64,000 nt of DNA from Micavibrio sp. UBA6147 (GTDB lineage: Bacteria; Pseudomonadota; Alphaproteobacteria; Micavibrionales; UBA1664): positions 578,050 to 642,049 of the forward strand of contig DIUX01000001.1 in the NCBI GenBank assembly GCA_002423185.1, given 5' to 3'. Under the pieces are notes generated by a model, which saw nothing but the letters and a program-made list of their open reading frames with translations, ran no database searches and had not been told where the DNA came from. Made by a program: the position numbers and the translations under genes. Of this stretch, positions 8,330 through 17,118 are shown piece after piece (position 1 is the first letter of the stretch; each line of letters opens with the position of its first letter).

Positions 8330-8833
8330 ATGAAACACGGCCTGACCCATATCGCCCTGAAAGTCTTTAATCCGCAGAAAACAGCGGACTTCTACGGCAA
8401 ATGGTGCGGTATGGAAGTCGTGCATCGCCGCAAAAGTGAGGACAGTGACCATCCTGTCCTGTGGCTCAGCAGCCCCGATTACAAAGGCCAATTTGCGATT
8501 GTCGTCCTTCCCGGCCGCACTATGCGTAAAGACAGCAGCGAAGACGAACCCGAACATCTCGGTTTTTCACTCGAATCTGTGGAGAACGTCAAAGAAATTG
8601 CGGCAAAAGCTGCAAAAGCAGGTATTCTGCATTGGGATGTTATGGATTTGGGGTATCCGGTCGGCACGATTTGCGCCATCAAAGACCCCGACGGCAATGT
8701 CATTGAATTTAGCCACGGGCAACCGATCGGCTTTGAAGACGGTGACGAAAAAGACGGCGAGAAAAACGAACCGGATGCGCGTGGCAAAACCCGCAAGTCT
8801 GCTTCCAAGGCTCCAAAACATCCCAAGCCTTGA
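8330..8833 (+). CDS. VOC (glyoxalase/dioxygenase) superfamily protein
   Basis: A 167-residue protein with one vicinal-oxygen-chelate domain in residues 1-135. Candidate metal ligands are His in LTHIALKV, His in EHLGFSLE and Glu in NVIEFSHGQP, and IKDPDGNVIEF is the common C-terminal strand. The last 35 residues form a highly charged, probably disordered tail (DGDEKDGEKNE then KSASKAPKHPKP). The substrate is unknown. It is inserted between yebC and ruvC, 35 bases after yebC, and is probably co-transcribed. Confidence 0.85.
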   Translation: MKHGLTHIALKVFNPQKTADFYGKWCGMEVVHRRKSEDSDHPVLWLSSPDYKGQFAIVVLPGRTMRKDSSEDEPEHLGFSLESVENVKEIAAKAAKAGILHWDVMDLGYPVGTICAIKDPDGNVIEFSHGQPIGFEDGDEKDGEKNEPDARGKTRKSASKAPKHPKP

Positions 8834-8909
8834 CCCTGTGTGTGGATCAAGGCATTGCAGAACGCCGGCGGACAAGCCGGCTCTATAAAAGGGAATGGGC
8901 AGGCGCATC

Positions 8910-9419
8910 ATGCGTATTTTGGGCATAGATCCGGGACTTCAAAAAACAGGATGGGGCATTATCGACAGCCAAGGCCACGCCTTGACCTATGTCGCGTCCG
9001 GCACTATCAAAACCCGTAGCACAGACCCGATGGCGACCCGTTTGCTCGCACTGGATCAAGGGCTCAGTGAGGTTATTGCGCAGTTCAACCCTGAAGAATC
9101 GGCGATTGAAGAAACCTTCGTCAACCAAAACCCCGCATCGGCGCTTAAGCTGGGCATCGCACGCGGCGCGGCATTTTTGGCACCCGCCCGCGCCGGATTG
9201 ATTGTGGCGGAATACCCCGCCAACCTCGTCAAAAAGTCGATTGTCGGGTCGGGACATGCGAGCAAAGAACAAATCGGGATGATGGTGCGTACGCTCCTGC
9301 CCAAGGCCACGCCGGATTCCGAGGACGCCGCCGATGCCTTGGCGATTGCGATGTGCCACGCGCATCACCGACTCAGCCAGATTCGCATGGGCGGGCGCAT
9401 GACGGGTGCGGCACGATAA
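8910..9419 (+). CDS. ruvC: Holliday junction endonuclease RuvC
   Basis: Resolvase that cuts Holliday junctions in recombination repair, working with RuvAB. MRILGIDPGLQKTGWG carries the first catalytic Asp, ESAIEETFVNQNP the Glu, and DSEDAADALAIAMCH the final acidic pair. The product has 169 residues, the usual length. An in-frame ATG exists at 8895, but the family start MRILGIDPG corresponds to 8910, preceded by a GGCAGG-like site. It is 44 bases before ruvA. Confidence 0.96.
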   Translation: MRILGIDPGLQKTGWGIIDSQGHALTYVASGTIKTRSTDPMATRLLALDQGLSEVIAQFNPEESAIEETFVNQNPASALKLGIARGAAFLAPARAGLIVAEYPANLVKKSIVGSGHASKEQIGMMVRTLLPKATPDSEDAADALAIAMCHAHHRLSQIRMGGRMTGAAR

Positions 9420-9463
9420 GACAAACACAGAACAAAGTCACAAAATAAAGGCCACGGCATATA

Positions 9464-10141
9464 ATGATCGGAAAATTAACAGGCATCATCGACAGCATCT
9501 ATCGCGACCATATTTTGCTCGATGTCGCGGGCGTTGGATATCTTGTCTTCGCCAGCCCGCGCACCTTGTCGCGCATTGGGCGTGCGGGCGACCGTGCGTC
9601 GCTCCTCATCCACACCCATGTCCGCGAGGATGTCATCCAGCTTTTCGGGTTTGCGGATCAAGTTGAGCAGCAATGGTTCAATCTTTTGACCACCGTCCAA
9701 GGCGTTGGCAACAAAGTCGGATTGGCGATTTTGGGTGTTTGCCCGCCGGAACGCCTCGCCCTTATCATCGCTGCTCAAGACAAAGGCGCATTGACGCAGG
9801 CCGACGGCGTCGGCCCCAAACTCGCCGCCCGCATCTTGACAGAATTAAAGGACAAAGCAGGGGACATCGCCCTTGGCAGCGGCGCAATCGGCCAAGCCGT
9901 AGCGGGCGCAGGCGCCATAAGTGCAAGCACAATCAAGGCCAGCCCCACGGGCAAGACCGCCGCCAATCATGACGGCGGGGGCGATGACGGCCTGCTCATG
10001 GACGCCGTGTCCGCTCTGATAAACCTTGGCTACAGCCGCAGTGAAGCCTATGGCGCGGTGTCGGCGATCTTAAGCCGCAGCCCAGACCTTAAAGACATTG
10101 GCCAAGTCATCCAAATGGGATTGAAGGAGCTCGCCGCCTGA
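9464..10141 (+). CDS. ruvA: Holliday junction branch migration protein RuvA
   Basis: DNA-binding subunit that loads the RuvB motor on Holliday junctions. It has 225 residues: N-terminal OB fold (MIGKLTGIIDSIYRDHILLDVAGVGY begins it), two helix-hairpin-helix motifs (VQGVGNKVGLAIL and DGVGPKLAARIL) in the middle, then a longer than usual Gly/Ala/Ser-rich linker (about residues 140-180) and a C-terminal RuvB-binding domain (LINLGYSRSEA). Its stop overlaps the ruvB start (TGATG). Confidence 0.96.
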   Translation: MIGKLTGIIDSIYRDHILLDVAGVGYLVFASPRTLSRIGRAGDRASLLIHTHVREDVIQLFGFADQVEQQWFNLLTTVQGVGNKVGLAILGVCPPERLALIIAAQDKGALTQADGVGPKLAARILTELKDKAGDIALGSGAIGQAVAGAGAISASTIKASPTGKTAANHDGGGDDGLLMDAVSALINLGYSRSEAYGAVSAILSRSPDLKDIGQVIQMGLKELAA

Positions 10142-11223
10142 TGCCCGATATGCACAAACCACTGCACAGCACCTTGCAACAGCATGAAGACTTGAACCCG
10201 CTCATCAGCCCTGAGGATCAAGACCAAGCCCTACGCCCCAAATTATTGGGCGATTTCACAGGCCAGCAAAAACTGAAAAACAACCTGTCCGTCTTTATTG
10301 AGGCGGCGCGGGCGAGGGGGGACAGCATGGATCACGTCTTGCTCTATGGCCCCCCCGGCCTTGGGAAAACAACACTGGCGCAGATCATCGCGCGCGAGCT
10401 TGGCGTCGGGTTTCGCGCAACGTCGGGGCCGATCATAAGCCGCGCCGGCGACCTTGCAGCGATTCTGACCAATCTTCAGGCGCATGACGTTTTGTTTATT
10501 GATGAAATCCACCGTTTGAATCCGGCGGTTGAGGAAATCCTCTATCCCGCCATGGAGGACGGAAAGCTGGATTTGATGATCGGCGAAGGCCCAGCGGCGC
10601 GGTCGGTTCAGATTGACTTGCCGCCCTTTACCCTTGTCGCCGCCACCACGCGCAGCGGGCTTTTGACCTCGCCCTTGCGTGAACGCTTCGGCATCCCACT
10701 GCGGCTTGAGTTTTATAATCACGAAGATTTGACCTCCATTGTCTTGCGAGCGGCGTCATTGCTCGGCCTTGGATTAACGGCGGATGGGGCGCTTGAAATC
10801 GCGCGGCGCAGCCGTGGAACGCCAAGGATTGCAGGGCGCTTGACCCGCCGCGTGCGTGACTTCGCCTTCGTCATGAAGGCCGTAAATGTAGACTCCGCCG
10901 TGGCGGACAAAGCCTTATGCCAGCTCGACATTGATGCAGGCGGACTGGACAGCAACGATCGGCGCTATTTGCGCTGCATCACCGACCATTATAATGGCGG
11001 GCCGGTCGGAATCGAAACATTGGCGGCGGCTTTGTCTGAATCGCGTGACGCGATCGAGGAAGTCATTGAACCGTATTTGCTCCAGCAAGGCTTGCTCCAA
11101 CGCACGCCGCGCGGGCGCATGGTGTCGGCAAGTGGTTATCGCGCCTTAGGGCTGTCCGCGCCCAAGGAATTGGAGAGCCGCAGAGCCGATTTTCTTGATA
11201 TTATGGACAACAACAACGAGTAA
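10141..11223 (+). CDS. ruvB: Holliday junction branch migration ATPase RuvB
   Basis: AAA+ motor that drives branch migration with RuvA. Walker A LLYGPPGLGKTTLAQ near residue 65, Walker B VLFIDEIHRLN near 118, sensor VAATTRSGLLTSPLRERFG near 165-185, and a C-terminal winged helix (RTPRGRMVSASGYRALGL) are all present. At 360 residues it is full length. The start overlaps the ruvA stop by one base. The small thioesterase gene of the tol operon follows after seven bases, so ruv and tol genes may be read together. Confidence 0.97.
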   Translation: MPDMHKPLHSTLQQHEDLNPLISPEDQDQALRPKLLGDFTGQQKLKNNLSVFIEAARARGDSMDHVLLYGPPGLGKTTLAQIIARELGVGFRATSGPIISRAGDLAAILTNLQAHDVLFIDEIHRLNPAVEEILYPAMEDGKLDLMIGEGPAARSVQIDLPPFTLVAATTRSGLLTSPLRERFGIPLRLEFYNHEDLTSIVLRAASLLGLGLTADGALEIARRSRGTPRIAGRLTRRVRDFAFVMKAVNVDSAVADKALCQLDIDAGGLDSNDRRYLRCITDHYNGGPVGIETLAAALSESRDAIEEVIEPYLLQQGLLQRTPRGRMVSASGYRALGLSAPKELESRRADFLDIMDNNNE

Positions 11224-11230
11224 AACGCCC

Positions 11231-11647
11231 ATGACTGAATTTCGCCATAATTACCGGATTTACTATGAAGACACTGACGCGGGCGGCATTGTCTATTACT
11301 CGAACTATTTTAAATTCGCCGAACGCGGCCGCACCGAGGCGATGCGGGAGCTTGGCTTTGAAAACAGCGCCCTGCGCGACAGTGACGGGATCATCATCGT
11401 GGTGCGCAAGGCCGAAGTTGACTATCTGGCCTCTGCAAGGCTTGACGATGTCGTGACCGTGATTACAGAGGTCACAGACGTTAAAAACTCGTCCTTTTGG
11501 ATGCAGCAAACAATCGAAACCGATCATGGGGTTTGTTGCCTGATTAAGATTTTACTGGTGTGCATTGATGTTCTGGGTGGCCGCCCGAAAAAGATACCGG
11601 ATGGCTTGCGCAAAGAACTGGAAAGCCACAGAATGTTGGTTCACTGA
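11231..11647 (+). CDS. ybgC: Tol-Pal system-associated acyl-CoA thioesterase YbgC
   Basis: Hotdog-fold thioesterase of the 4-hydroxybenzoyl-CoA family, usually the first gene of tol-pal operons and linked to acyl-CoA or phospholipid metabolism at the inner membrane. The start MTEFRHNYRIYYEDTDAGGI holds the active-site Asp, followed by VYYSNYFKFAERGRTEAM. A longer frame starting at 11195 overlaps ruvB and lacks family support, so the start at 11231 was chosen. The product has 138 residues, normal for the family. Confidence 0.93.
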   Translation: MTEFRHNYRIYYEDTDAGGIVYYSNYFKFAERGRTEAMRELGFENSALRDSDGIIIVVRKAEVDYLASARLDDVVTVITEVTDVKNSSFWMQQTIETDHGVCCLIKILLVCIDVLGGRPKKIPDGLRKELESHRMLVH

Positions 11648-11717
11648 GAATCATCGACACCATATCGGAACGAAAAGACACGCAAACCCGTAAGAGCGGG
11701 TAAGGAAAGGGCAAACA

Positions 11718-12512
11718 ATGGACGAAACAAGAGTAGTAGACGCCGCCGAACTGGGCGGCAATGTGGTGCATGACCTGTCGGCATGGGGACTGTTCATACA
11801 GGCCGACCTTGTTGTGAAGGCCGTGATGTTGTTGCTCATCCTTGCTTCGGTTTGGTGCTGGGCGATTATTTTTGAAAAATCCAGATTGCTCAAGAGCCTC
11901 AACCGCCGCGCCGGAAAATTCGAAGAAGCCTTCTGGTCGGGCGAATCGCTCGACAAACTCTATGAACGCGTCCGTCAGGCCAAGAGTGACCCGATGATTA
12001 AAACATTCCTCGCGGGGATGGAAGAATGGCGCCTCGGAATCCAAAACGGCCTGAGCGGGGATGCAACCCTCCAAGCCGCCCTGCCACAGCGCATTGAACG
12101 CGCCATGAGCATTACAATCGGCCGCGAAATGGACAAAATCGAAAAAAACATGACCTTTTTGGCCAATGTTGGCTCCTCCGCGCCATTCGTTGGGTTGTTC
12201 GGAACGGTTTGGGGCGTGATGAACAGTTTCTCCTCCATTGCCGCGTCCAAAAACACCTCACTCGTTGTCGTTGCGCCGGGGATTGCCGAGGCGTTGTTCG
12301 CAACCGCTCTTGGCCTGTTTGCGGCGGTTCCGGCGGTGATTGCGTATAACAAATTCTCCGCCGATCTCAACCGCTATGCGGATCGGGTCGATGCCTTCAC
12401 GACCGAATTTTCGGCCATTTTATCGCGCCATTTGGAACAACAATCCCGCGCTCCGCAAGGCGGCGGCATGGGGGCAGGGGCTGCGCATTCTTTGAAATCG
12501 CAAGCGGTCTGA
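11718..12512 (+). CDS. tolQ: Tol-Pal system proton channel subunit TolQ
   Basis: Inner-membrane protein of the MotA/TolQ/ExbB family that forms the proton-driven motor with TolR. It has 264 residues and three transmembrane helices: one near residues 25-50 (VVKAVMLLLILASVWCWAII), and two in the C-terminal half around SSAPFVGLFGTVWGVMNSF and ALFATALGLFAAVPAVIAYN. These last two motifs are the family signature. It stands 70 bases after ybgC and 39 bases before tolR. Confidence 0.96.
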   Translation: MDETRVVDAAELGGNVVHDLSAWGLFIQADLVVKAVMLLLILASVWCWAIIFEKSRLLKSLNRRAGKFEEAFWSGESLDKLYERVRQAKSDPMIKTFLAGMEEWRLGIQNGLSGDATLQAALPQRIERAMSITIGREMDKIEKNMTFLANVGSSAPFVGLFGTVWGVMNSFSSIAASKNTSLVVVAPGIAEALFATALGLFAAVPAVIAYNKFSADLNRYADRVDAFTTEFSAILSRHLEQQSRAPQGGGMGAGAAHSLKSQAV

Positions 12513-12551
12513 TGAACACGCAAGAATAAGGTTTAAGGTAAGGACACCACC

Positions 12552-12989
12552 ATGGCAGGCTTTAAAATGGCGCAAGGCGGCGGGCGCAGGAACCGTAGGA
12601 AACACGGCGTTGTTGCCGAAATCAACGTCACGCCCTTCGTGGATGTGATGCTTGTTTTGCTCATCGTGTTTATGGTCACCGCGCCGCTCTTGACCTCCGG
12701 CGTGCCGGTCGACCTTCCGCAATCCAAGGCCAGCCCGATCAAAGACGAAGACAATAAACCCCTTGAAGTCACCTTAAAAAGCGATGGAAAAATCTTTGTC
12801 GGCGAAACCGAGGTTGAACAAGAACGCATCGTGCCGTTGCTGATGGCCATCAGTGAAAACAACACCGACCGCCGCATTTATATCCGCGCCGATTCCGGCC
12901 TTGATTATGGGCGGGTGATGGAGGTTTTGGGCGCGATCAACAGTGCCGGCATGAAAAAAGTCGCGCTGATCTCAAAGCCCGCACAATAA
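12552..12989 (+). CDS. tolR: Tol-Pal system proton channel subunit TolR
   Basis: ExbD/TolR family protein of 145 residues. The N-terminus is basic and Gly/Arg-rich, followed by AEINVTPFVDVMLVLLIVF, in which the Asp in the single membrane helix is the proton-carrying residue. The periplasmic domain contains VPVDLPQS and IYIRADSGLDYGRVMEV. It assembles with TolQ. The start has a good AAGGTAAGGAC ribosome site. Confidence 0.96.
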   Translation: MAGFKMAQGGGRRNRRKHGVVAEINVTPFVDVMLVLLIVFMVTAPLLTSGVPVDLPQSKASPIKDEDNKPLEVTLKSDGKIFVGETEVEQERIVPLLMAISENNTDRRIYIRADSGLDYGRVMEVLGAINSAGMKKVALISKPAQ

Positions 12990-13057
12990 AACAACCAAGT
13001 TCTGTACTGCCCGAAGACAAACAATAAAATGCCATATTTAACGGTTAACAACACATA

Positions 13058-14056
13058 ATGACACTGATCACCGCCACACAAAACAAATCATTCAAAGCGA
13101 TGAGCGCCGAAGACGGCAATCCCGCTTTGACCTTCTTGTTGTGGTCATTATTGTTTCACGGTGTGCTGTTATTTGTCATCAGTGATAAGCTGCGTTTTTT
13201 TGACGAGCCCGAAGAAATAGAAGAAGCCATCACCATCGAGATTATGGACTTGCCGACCACAATATCCGAGCGTTCCTCTGTGCCAGACAAAGTCGCGCCG
13301 CCACCGTCAAAACCCAAAGACGATGTAAAACCGGCCGAACAAATCACCAGCAAAACCCCGCCCAAGGTTGAGGAAAAACCCGACCTGACGCCAAAACCCG
13401 TTGCCAAAGAAACCGTCAAGGCCACGGAACCGGAAAAAGCCCCAGACCCGACCCCAATGCCGGAGGACATCGAAGAAGTCGCCGAAGACGTCACAAAAAC
13501 GCCAGAAGCCACCAAAACACCGCCGCCCATCCCCGCGCATCGCCCCAAAATCAAGATGGACGCGCCGAAGCCGGAGGAAAAAAAGGAAGCCGAAGCTACA
13601 GCCAAGCCATCCTTCCAATCGGTTTTGAAAAACCTTGCCGGCGCCGACCAAGTCGCCCCCGATCAAGCGCGAGAAGACCAAGCACCGGAAGAAGCGGTCA
13701 ACCGCCAAGTTCCCGTCCTGACGCAACCCCCACCGGTGAGCGAGCAAATCTCGATCAGCGAACAACAAGCCCTGCAACGCCAATTGGCGGGATGCTGGAA
13801 CATTCTCCCTGGCGCGCGTGAGGCCGAAGGATTATTCGTGGATGTTTATATGGTCATGAACCCCGACCGCACAGTGCAACAAGCCCGCATCATCGACCAA
13901 TCGCGCTATAACACAGACAGCTTTTTCCGCGCAGCGGCAGACAGCGCCCTTCGCGCCTTACGCCATCCGTCCTGTTCACCGCTGCAATTGCCGCCCTATA
14001 AATACGAACAATGGAAAACAATGACCGTCCGTTTTGACCCGAAAATGATGTTCTAA
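13058..14056 (+). CDS. tolA: TolA-like periplasmic energy transducer
   Basis: A 332-residue inner-membrane anchored protein. One transmembrane helix (about residues 24-44, LTFLLWSLLFHGVLLFVIS) is followed by a long Pro/Lys/Glu/Thr-rich region (about 50-185) that should span the periplasm, and a C-terminal domain (about 230-330) with GCWNILPGA and ADSALRALRHPSC, typical of alphaproteobacterial TolA. It transmits motor energy from TolQR to TolB/Pal. Position between tolR and tolB confirms the call. The low-complexity middle gives long shadow frames on the other strand. Confidence 0.9.
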   Translation: MTLITATQNKSFKAMSAEDGNPALTFLLWSLLFHGVLLFVISDKLRFFDEPEEIEEAITIEIMDLPTTISERSSVPDKVAPPPSKPKDDVKPAEQITSKTPPKVEEKPDLTPKPVAKETVKATEPEKAPDPTPMPEDIEEVAEDVTKTPEATKTPPPIPAHRPKIKMDAPKPEEKKEAEATAKPSFQSVLKNLAGADQVAPDQAREDQAPEEAVNRQVPVLTQPPPVSEQISISEQQALQRQLAGCWNILPGAREAEGLFVDVYMVMNPDRTVQQARIIDQSRYNTDSFFRAAADSALRALRHPSCSPLQLPPYKYEQWKTMTVRFDPKMMF

Positions 14057-14113
14057 ACCCGATATAAATAACCGACCATACCCGCAATGAACGATAACAA
14101 GAGGCCGTATACG

Positions 14114-15502
14114 ATGACCCAATTAGCATTTTCCAACGCCCAAGCCGCGCTGCGCAAGCCGTCCCTACACAGGCTGATGTCCGTGGTAACGGCATTGATG
14201 ATCGCCGCCTATGGCGTGTTGTCACCGGTGACGGCGCATGCCGAGCTTAAGATCACGGTGGGTGCGGGGAATGTTCAACCCATGCCGATTGCCATCGCCG
14301 CCTTTCATGGCGACAACGCCTCCAACCAAGAAATCGGCCGCCAACTCGCCGAGGTCGTCAGTCAAAACCTCAAGCGATCCGGCCTGTTCGCGCCGCTCGA
14401 CCCGCGCGCCTTTATTCAAGATGTCGCATCGCTCTCCGCCCAAGGCCCCCGTTTCGGGGAATGGCGCGCCCTTAACACGCAAGCCTTAGTGTCAGGGATG
14501 ATCCAAAACGACGCCGATGGACGGCTGCGTGTTGAATTCCGCCTGTGGGACGTGTTCGCACAAAGCCAGATCGAGGGCATGGCCTATATGACCACACCGC
14601 AAAACTGGCGCCGCATCGCGCATATTATTTCGGATGTCATTTATAAACGCCTGACCGGCGAAGACGGATATTTCGACACACGCGTTGTTTATATTTCCGA
14701 AGACGGCCCCGCCAATAAGCGCATCAAACGCTTGGCGATTATGGATCAAGACGGCCAAAACCACCGTTATTTAACGGATGGGAGCTATCTCGTCCTCACC
14801 CCACGTTTTTCACCCACGGCACAGGAAATCACCTATCTTGCCTATGTGAACAACAAACCGCGTGTTTACCTGTACAATATTGACACAGGCCGTCAGGAAA
14901 TCCTTGGCGACTTCCCCGGCATGACCTTCGCGCCGCGTTTTTCGCCCGACGGCAACAAGGTCATCATGAGCCTTGCCACCAGCGGCAACAGCGATATCTA
15001 CACCATGGATTTACGCAGCCGTCAGGTCAAACGCCTCACCGATAATCTCGCGATTGACACCAGCCCGTCCTATTCCGCCGACGCCAAACGTGTGGTGTTT
15101 GAGAGCGACCGCGGCGGCACGCAACAGCTCTATATCATGGGTGCAGACGGCTCAAACCCTCAGCGCATCACCTTTGGCGAGGGGCGCTATGCCAACCCTG
15201 TATGGTCGCCGCGTGGGGATTTGATCGCCTTTACCAAAATCCTCAAAGGCCGTTTTTATATCGGCGTTATCCGTCCGGATGGCAATGGCGAACGCTTGAT
15301 CAGCAGCGCCTTCCACGTCGAAGGGCCGAGCTGGTCACCCAATGGCCGTTACTTGACTTATTTCAAGGAAATTCCGGTTGGACCGGGCGGGCAGCAGCGC
15401 TCCGCAAAACTCTATACCATTGACCTGACCGGTTATAACGAGCGGGAATTGCAAACACCCAAAGACGGTTCAGACCCCGCATGGTCGCCGATCAACCCGT
15501 AA
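14114..15502 (+). CDS. tolB: Tol-Pal system beta-propeller protein TolB
   Basis: Periplasmic protein of 462 residues that links TolA to Pal. A signal peptide with a hydrophobic core near residues 25-40 (VVTALMIAAYGVLSPVTAHA) ends at AHA|E. The N-terminal TolB domain is followed by six-bladed propeller repeats with FSPDGNKV, PSYSADAKRVVFESDRGG and GPSWSPNGRYLTY. A start at 14087 is possible in frame, but AAGAGG nine bases before ATG 14114 supports the latter. A strong terminator follows, and the usual next gene, pal, is absent. Confidence 0.95.
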   Translation: MTQLAFSNAQAALRKPSLHRLMSVVTALMIAAYGVLSPVTAHAELKITVGAGNVQPMPIAIAAFHGDNASNQEIGRQLAEVVSQNLKRSGLFAPLDPRAFIQDVASLSAQGPRFGEWRALNTQALVSGMIQNDADGRLRVEFRLWDVFAQSQIEGMAYMTTPQNWRRIAHIISDVIYKRLTGEDGYFDTRVVYISEDGPANKRIKRLAIMDQDGQNHRYLTDGSYLVLTPRFSPTAQEITYLAYVNNKPRVYLYNIDTGRQEILGDFPGMTFAPRFSPDGNKVIMSLATSGNSDIYTMDLRSRQVKRLTDNLAIDTSPSYSADAKRVVFESDRGGTQQLYIMGADGSNPQRITFGEGRYANPVWSPRGDLIAFTKILKGRFYIGVIRPDGNGERLISSAFHVEGPSWSPNGRYLTYFKEIPVGPGGQQRSAKLYTIDLTGYNERELQTPKDGSDPAWSPINP

Positions 15503-15525
15503 TCGCCGGACAGCAACAGAAACAG

Positions 15526-15559
15526 AAAAGCCCCGAACACAAGACGTTCGGGGCTTTTT
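15526..15559 (+). terminator. Rho-independent terminator of the tol operon
   Basis: AAAAGCCCCGAAC pairs perfectly with GTTCGGGGCTTTT around a short ACAAGAC loop, ending in a T-run. It lies 24 bases after the tolB stop. Because of the A-tract on the left side it can also serve the minus-strand FkbM gene in the other direction. Confidence 0.92.
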
Positions 15560-15586
15560 GAATATCTGTGAATCTATTCGATAGGC

Positions 15587-16528
15587 CTAAAGCATCTCAG
15601 CAAAAAACGCAGCATCTTCGAGCGGATAAGCCAGAATATTCTCGTAACGCTTATGCGGAAGAAACGGCTTGAGCTTGGGATTTTCGCGGCTCGGCAAAAT
15701 CCCGTAAAACCCATAATTCTCAGGGAACATATCTTGTACGGCCTGCATATCCGGAAAATCTTTGCGCGACAGGCTGCTATACTCAAAGATAACATGCGGG
15801 CGGTGCGCGGCGAGTGTGGCCCGCAATCCCGTCAACACAGGTTTTTCAAACCCCTCTGTGTCGATTTTAATGAGGTTAGGGACAATGCCCGATTCTTGCA
15901 TCACCGCATCGCCATTGCGCACGGTGAGGGCGATGGTGTCGTCATAACTTGCGCCCGTAATATCTTTGATCGCCTGCGTTTGCCCTTCATCACCTTTGAC
16001 AAAAGACCCGATCCCGAGATTTGTTCCCGCCGGCGGCATATAGGGCAGGGTGGCGTCCTCATCCGACAAACCGAATGGGAACAGCGTCGCATGCTTGAAT
16101 TGGTTGTGATCGAGGTTTTTCTGCGCCGTTTCAACCATGGGAATCCACGGCTCAAACCCATAGGCAAAATCACTCACCGCCGCGCCGCACACAAGATGAA
16201 GGCCGGAATTCACCCCGACATCAACATAGGTAAAAGGCGCAGACGAGGCCGCCTTTTTCGATTGTGCGATATGGCGAATAAGGCGCAAGGTCGGCGCTTC
16301 ATGCCGCCCGTATAAATACACTTTATTATCAATATGATGCCCCGTACGCCCGCGATATTGTGCACCCAAAACCTCAATCTCGAACGACACGCCGGATTCA
16401 AGACGGATCATTTTTCCGACTTTTTTACGAAGGCGCAAAGGGATGCGCTCTGACCTTAAAAAGGGCTGAAGGGCTGTATACATGCGGTGGATGGCTCCCG
16501 TATTTTTTATTGAAGGATTGATTGCCAA
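15587..16528 (-). CDS. FkbM-family SAM-dependent methyltransferase
   Basis: A 313-residue cytosolic methyltransferase. The SAM-binding region starts at FTYVDVGVNSGLH (about residue 120), followed by YGFEPWIPMVETAQKNL, and the FkbM hallmark LIKIDTEGFEKPVLTGL lies near residue 220. FkbM proteins O-methylate sugars, polyketides or glycans; here the acceptor is unknown, and a cell-surface sugar is a reasonable guess. The first 110 residues have no recognised domain. It is convergent with tolB and 48 bases after rppH on the same strand, which is not a known functional linkage. Confidence 0.88.
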   Translation of the reverse strand: MAINPSIKNTGAIHRMYTALQPFLRSERIPLRLRKKVGKMIRLESGVSFEIEVLGAQYRGRTGHHIDNKVYLYGRHEAPTLRLIRHIAQSKKAASSAPFTYVDVGVNSGLHLVCGAAVSDFAYGFEPWIPMVETAQKNLDHNQFKHATLFPFGLSDEDATLPYMPPAGTNLGIGSFVKGDEGQTQAIKDITGASYDDTIALTVRNGDAVMQESGIVPNLIKIDTEGFEKPVLTGLRATLAAHRPHVIFEYSSLSRKDFPDMQAVQDMFPENYGFYGILPSRENPKLKPFLPHKRYENILAYPLEDAAFFAEML

Positions 16529-16576
16529 ACACTCTAGCCATTATCGCGCCGATGTCCAGACCGCATAAGCCTTCGC

Positions 16577-17068
16577 CTAGCCGTTTTTCGTCATCCCTTG
16601 CGCGATATGCGAAAACGCGTTGATCACCTTTTCATAGGTGGGGCGTTTGAACGGAACAATCATCTGGCAAATATCGGAAAGCTCGACCCATTTCCATTTG
16701 CTGAATTCCGGATAAAGGCCGCCATAAAGGGTGATTTCGGAATCATGCCCCGTAAAACGCATCGCAACCCAAGTCTGTATTTGCCCTTTATAGGCGCCAT
16801 TCCACAACCGCCCGAGCAGATGCGGGGGAAGGTCATAAGATAATTGCTCCGGCATGATGTCGAGCATCTGCGCCGATTTTGTACCCGTTTCTTCGTGCAA
16901 TTCACGAAAGGCGGCCTGTTCAATGGTTTCGCCGTCATCAATGCCCCCTTGCGGCAATTGCCATGCACCGGGGTTGTCAAGGCGCTCGCCGACAAAGACT
17001 TGTCCATCGTTATTAAACAGCACAATGCCCACGCAAGGGCGGTAAGGAAGGTCGGGAGTATCAGTCAT
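16577..17068 (-). CDS. rppH: RNA pyrophosphohydrolase RppH (Nudix)
   Basis: Nudix hydrolase that removes pyrophosphate from mRNA 5' ends and starts RNase E-type decay. It has 163 residues. YRPCVGIVLFNNDGQVFVGER opens the fold, and the Nudix box GGIDDGETIEQAAFRELHEE near residue 40 is complete, followed by TG. PEQLSYDLP and the GLYPEFSKWKWV segment match the RppH/IalA type. It lies at the downstream end of the ctpA-deacetylase unit, its usual alphaproteobacterial place. Confidence 0.93.
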   Translation of the reverse strand: MTDTPDLPYRPCVGIVLFNNDGQVFVGERLDNPGAWQLPQGGIDDGETIEQAAFRELHEETGTKSAQMLDIMPEQLSYDLPPHLLGRLWNGAYKGQIQTWVAMRFTGHDSEITLYGGLYPEFSKWKWVELSDICQMIVPFKRPTYEKVINAFSHIAQGMTKNG

Positions 17069-17118
17069 TTTCTATCGTAGGTCTACTCTGGTTTGGTGAT
17101 TGTTAAACGATCATAAGT

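Noticed and set aside
8860..8885. GCCGG...CCGGC hairpin before ruvC as a terminator
   Set aside because: The stem is short and no T-run follows; ruvC probably shares the upstream transcript.
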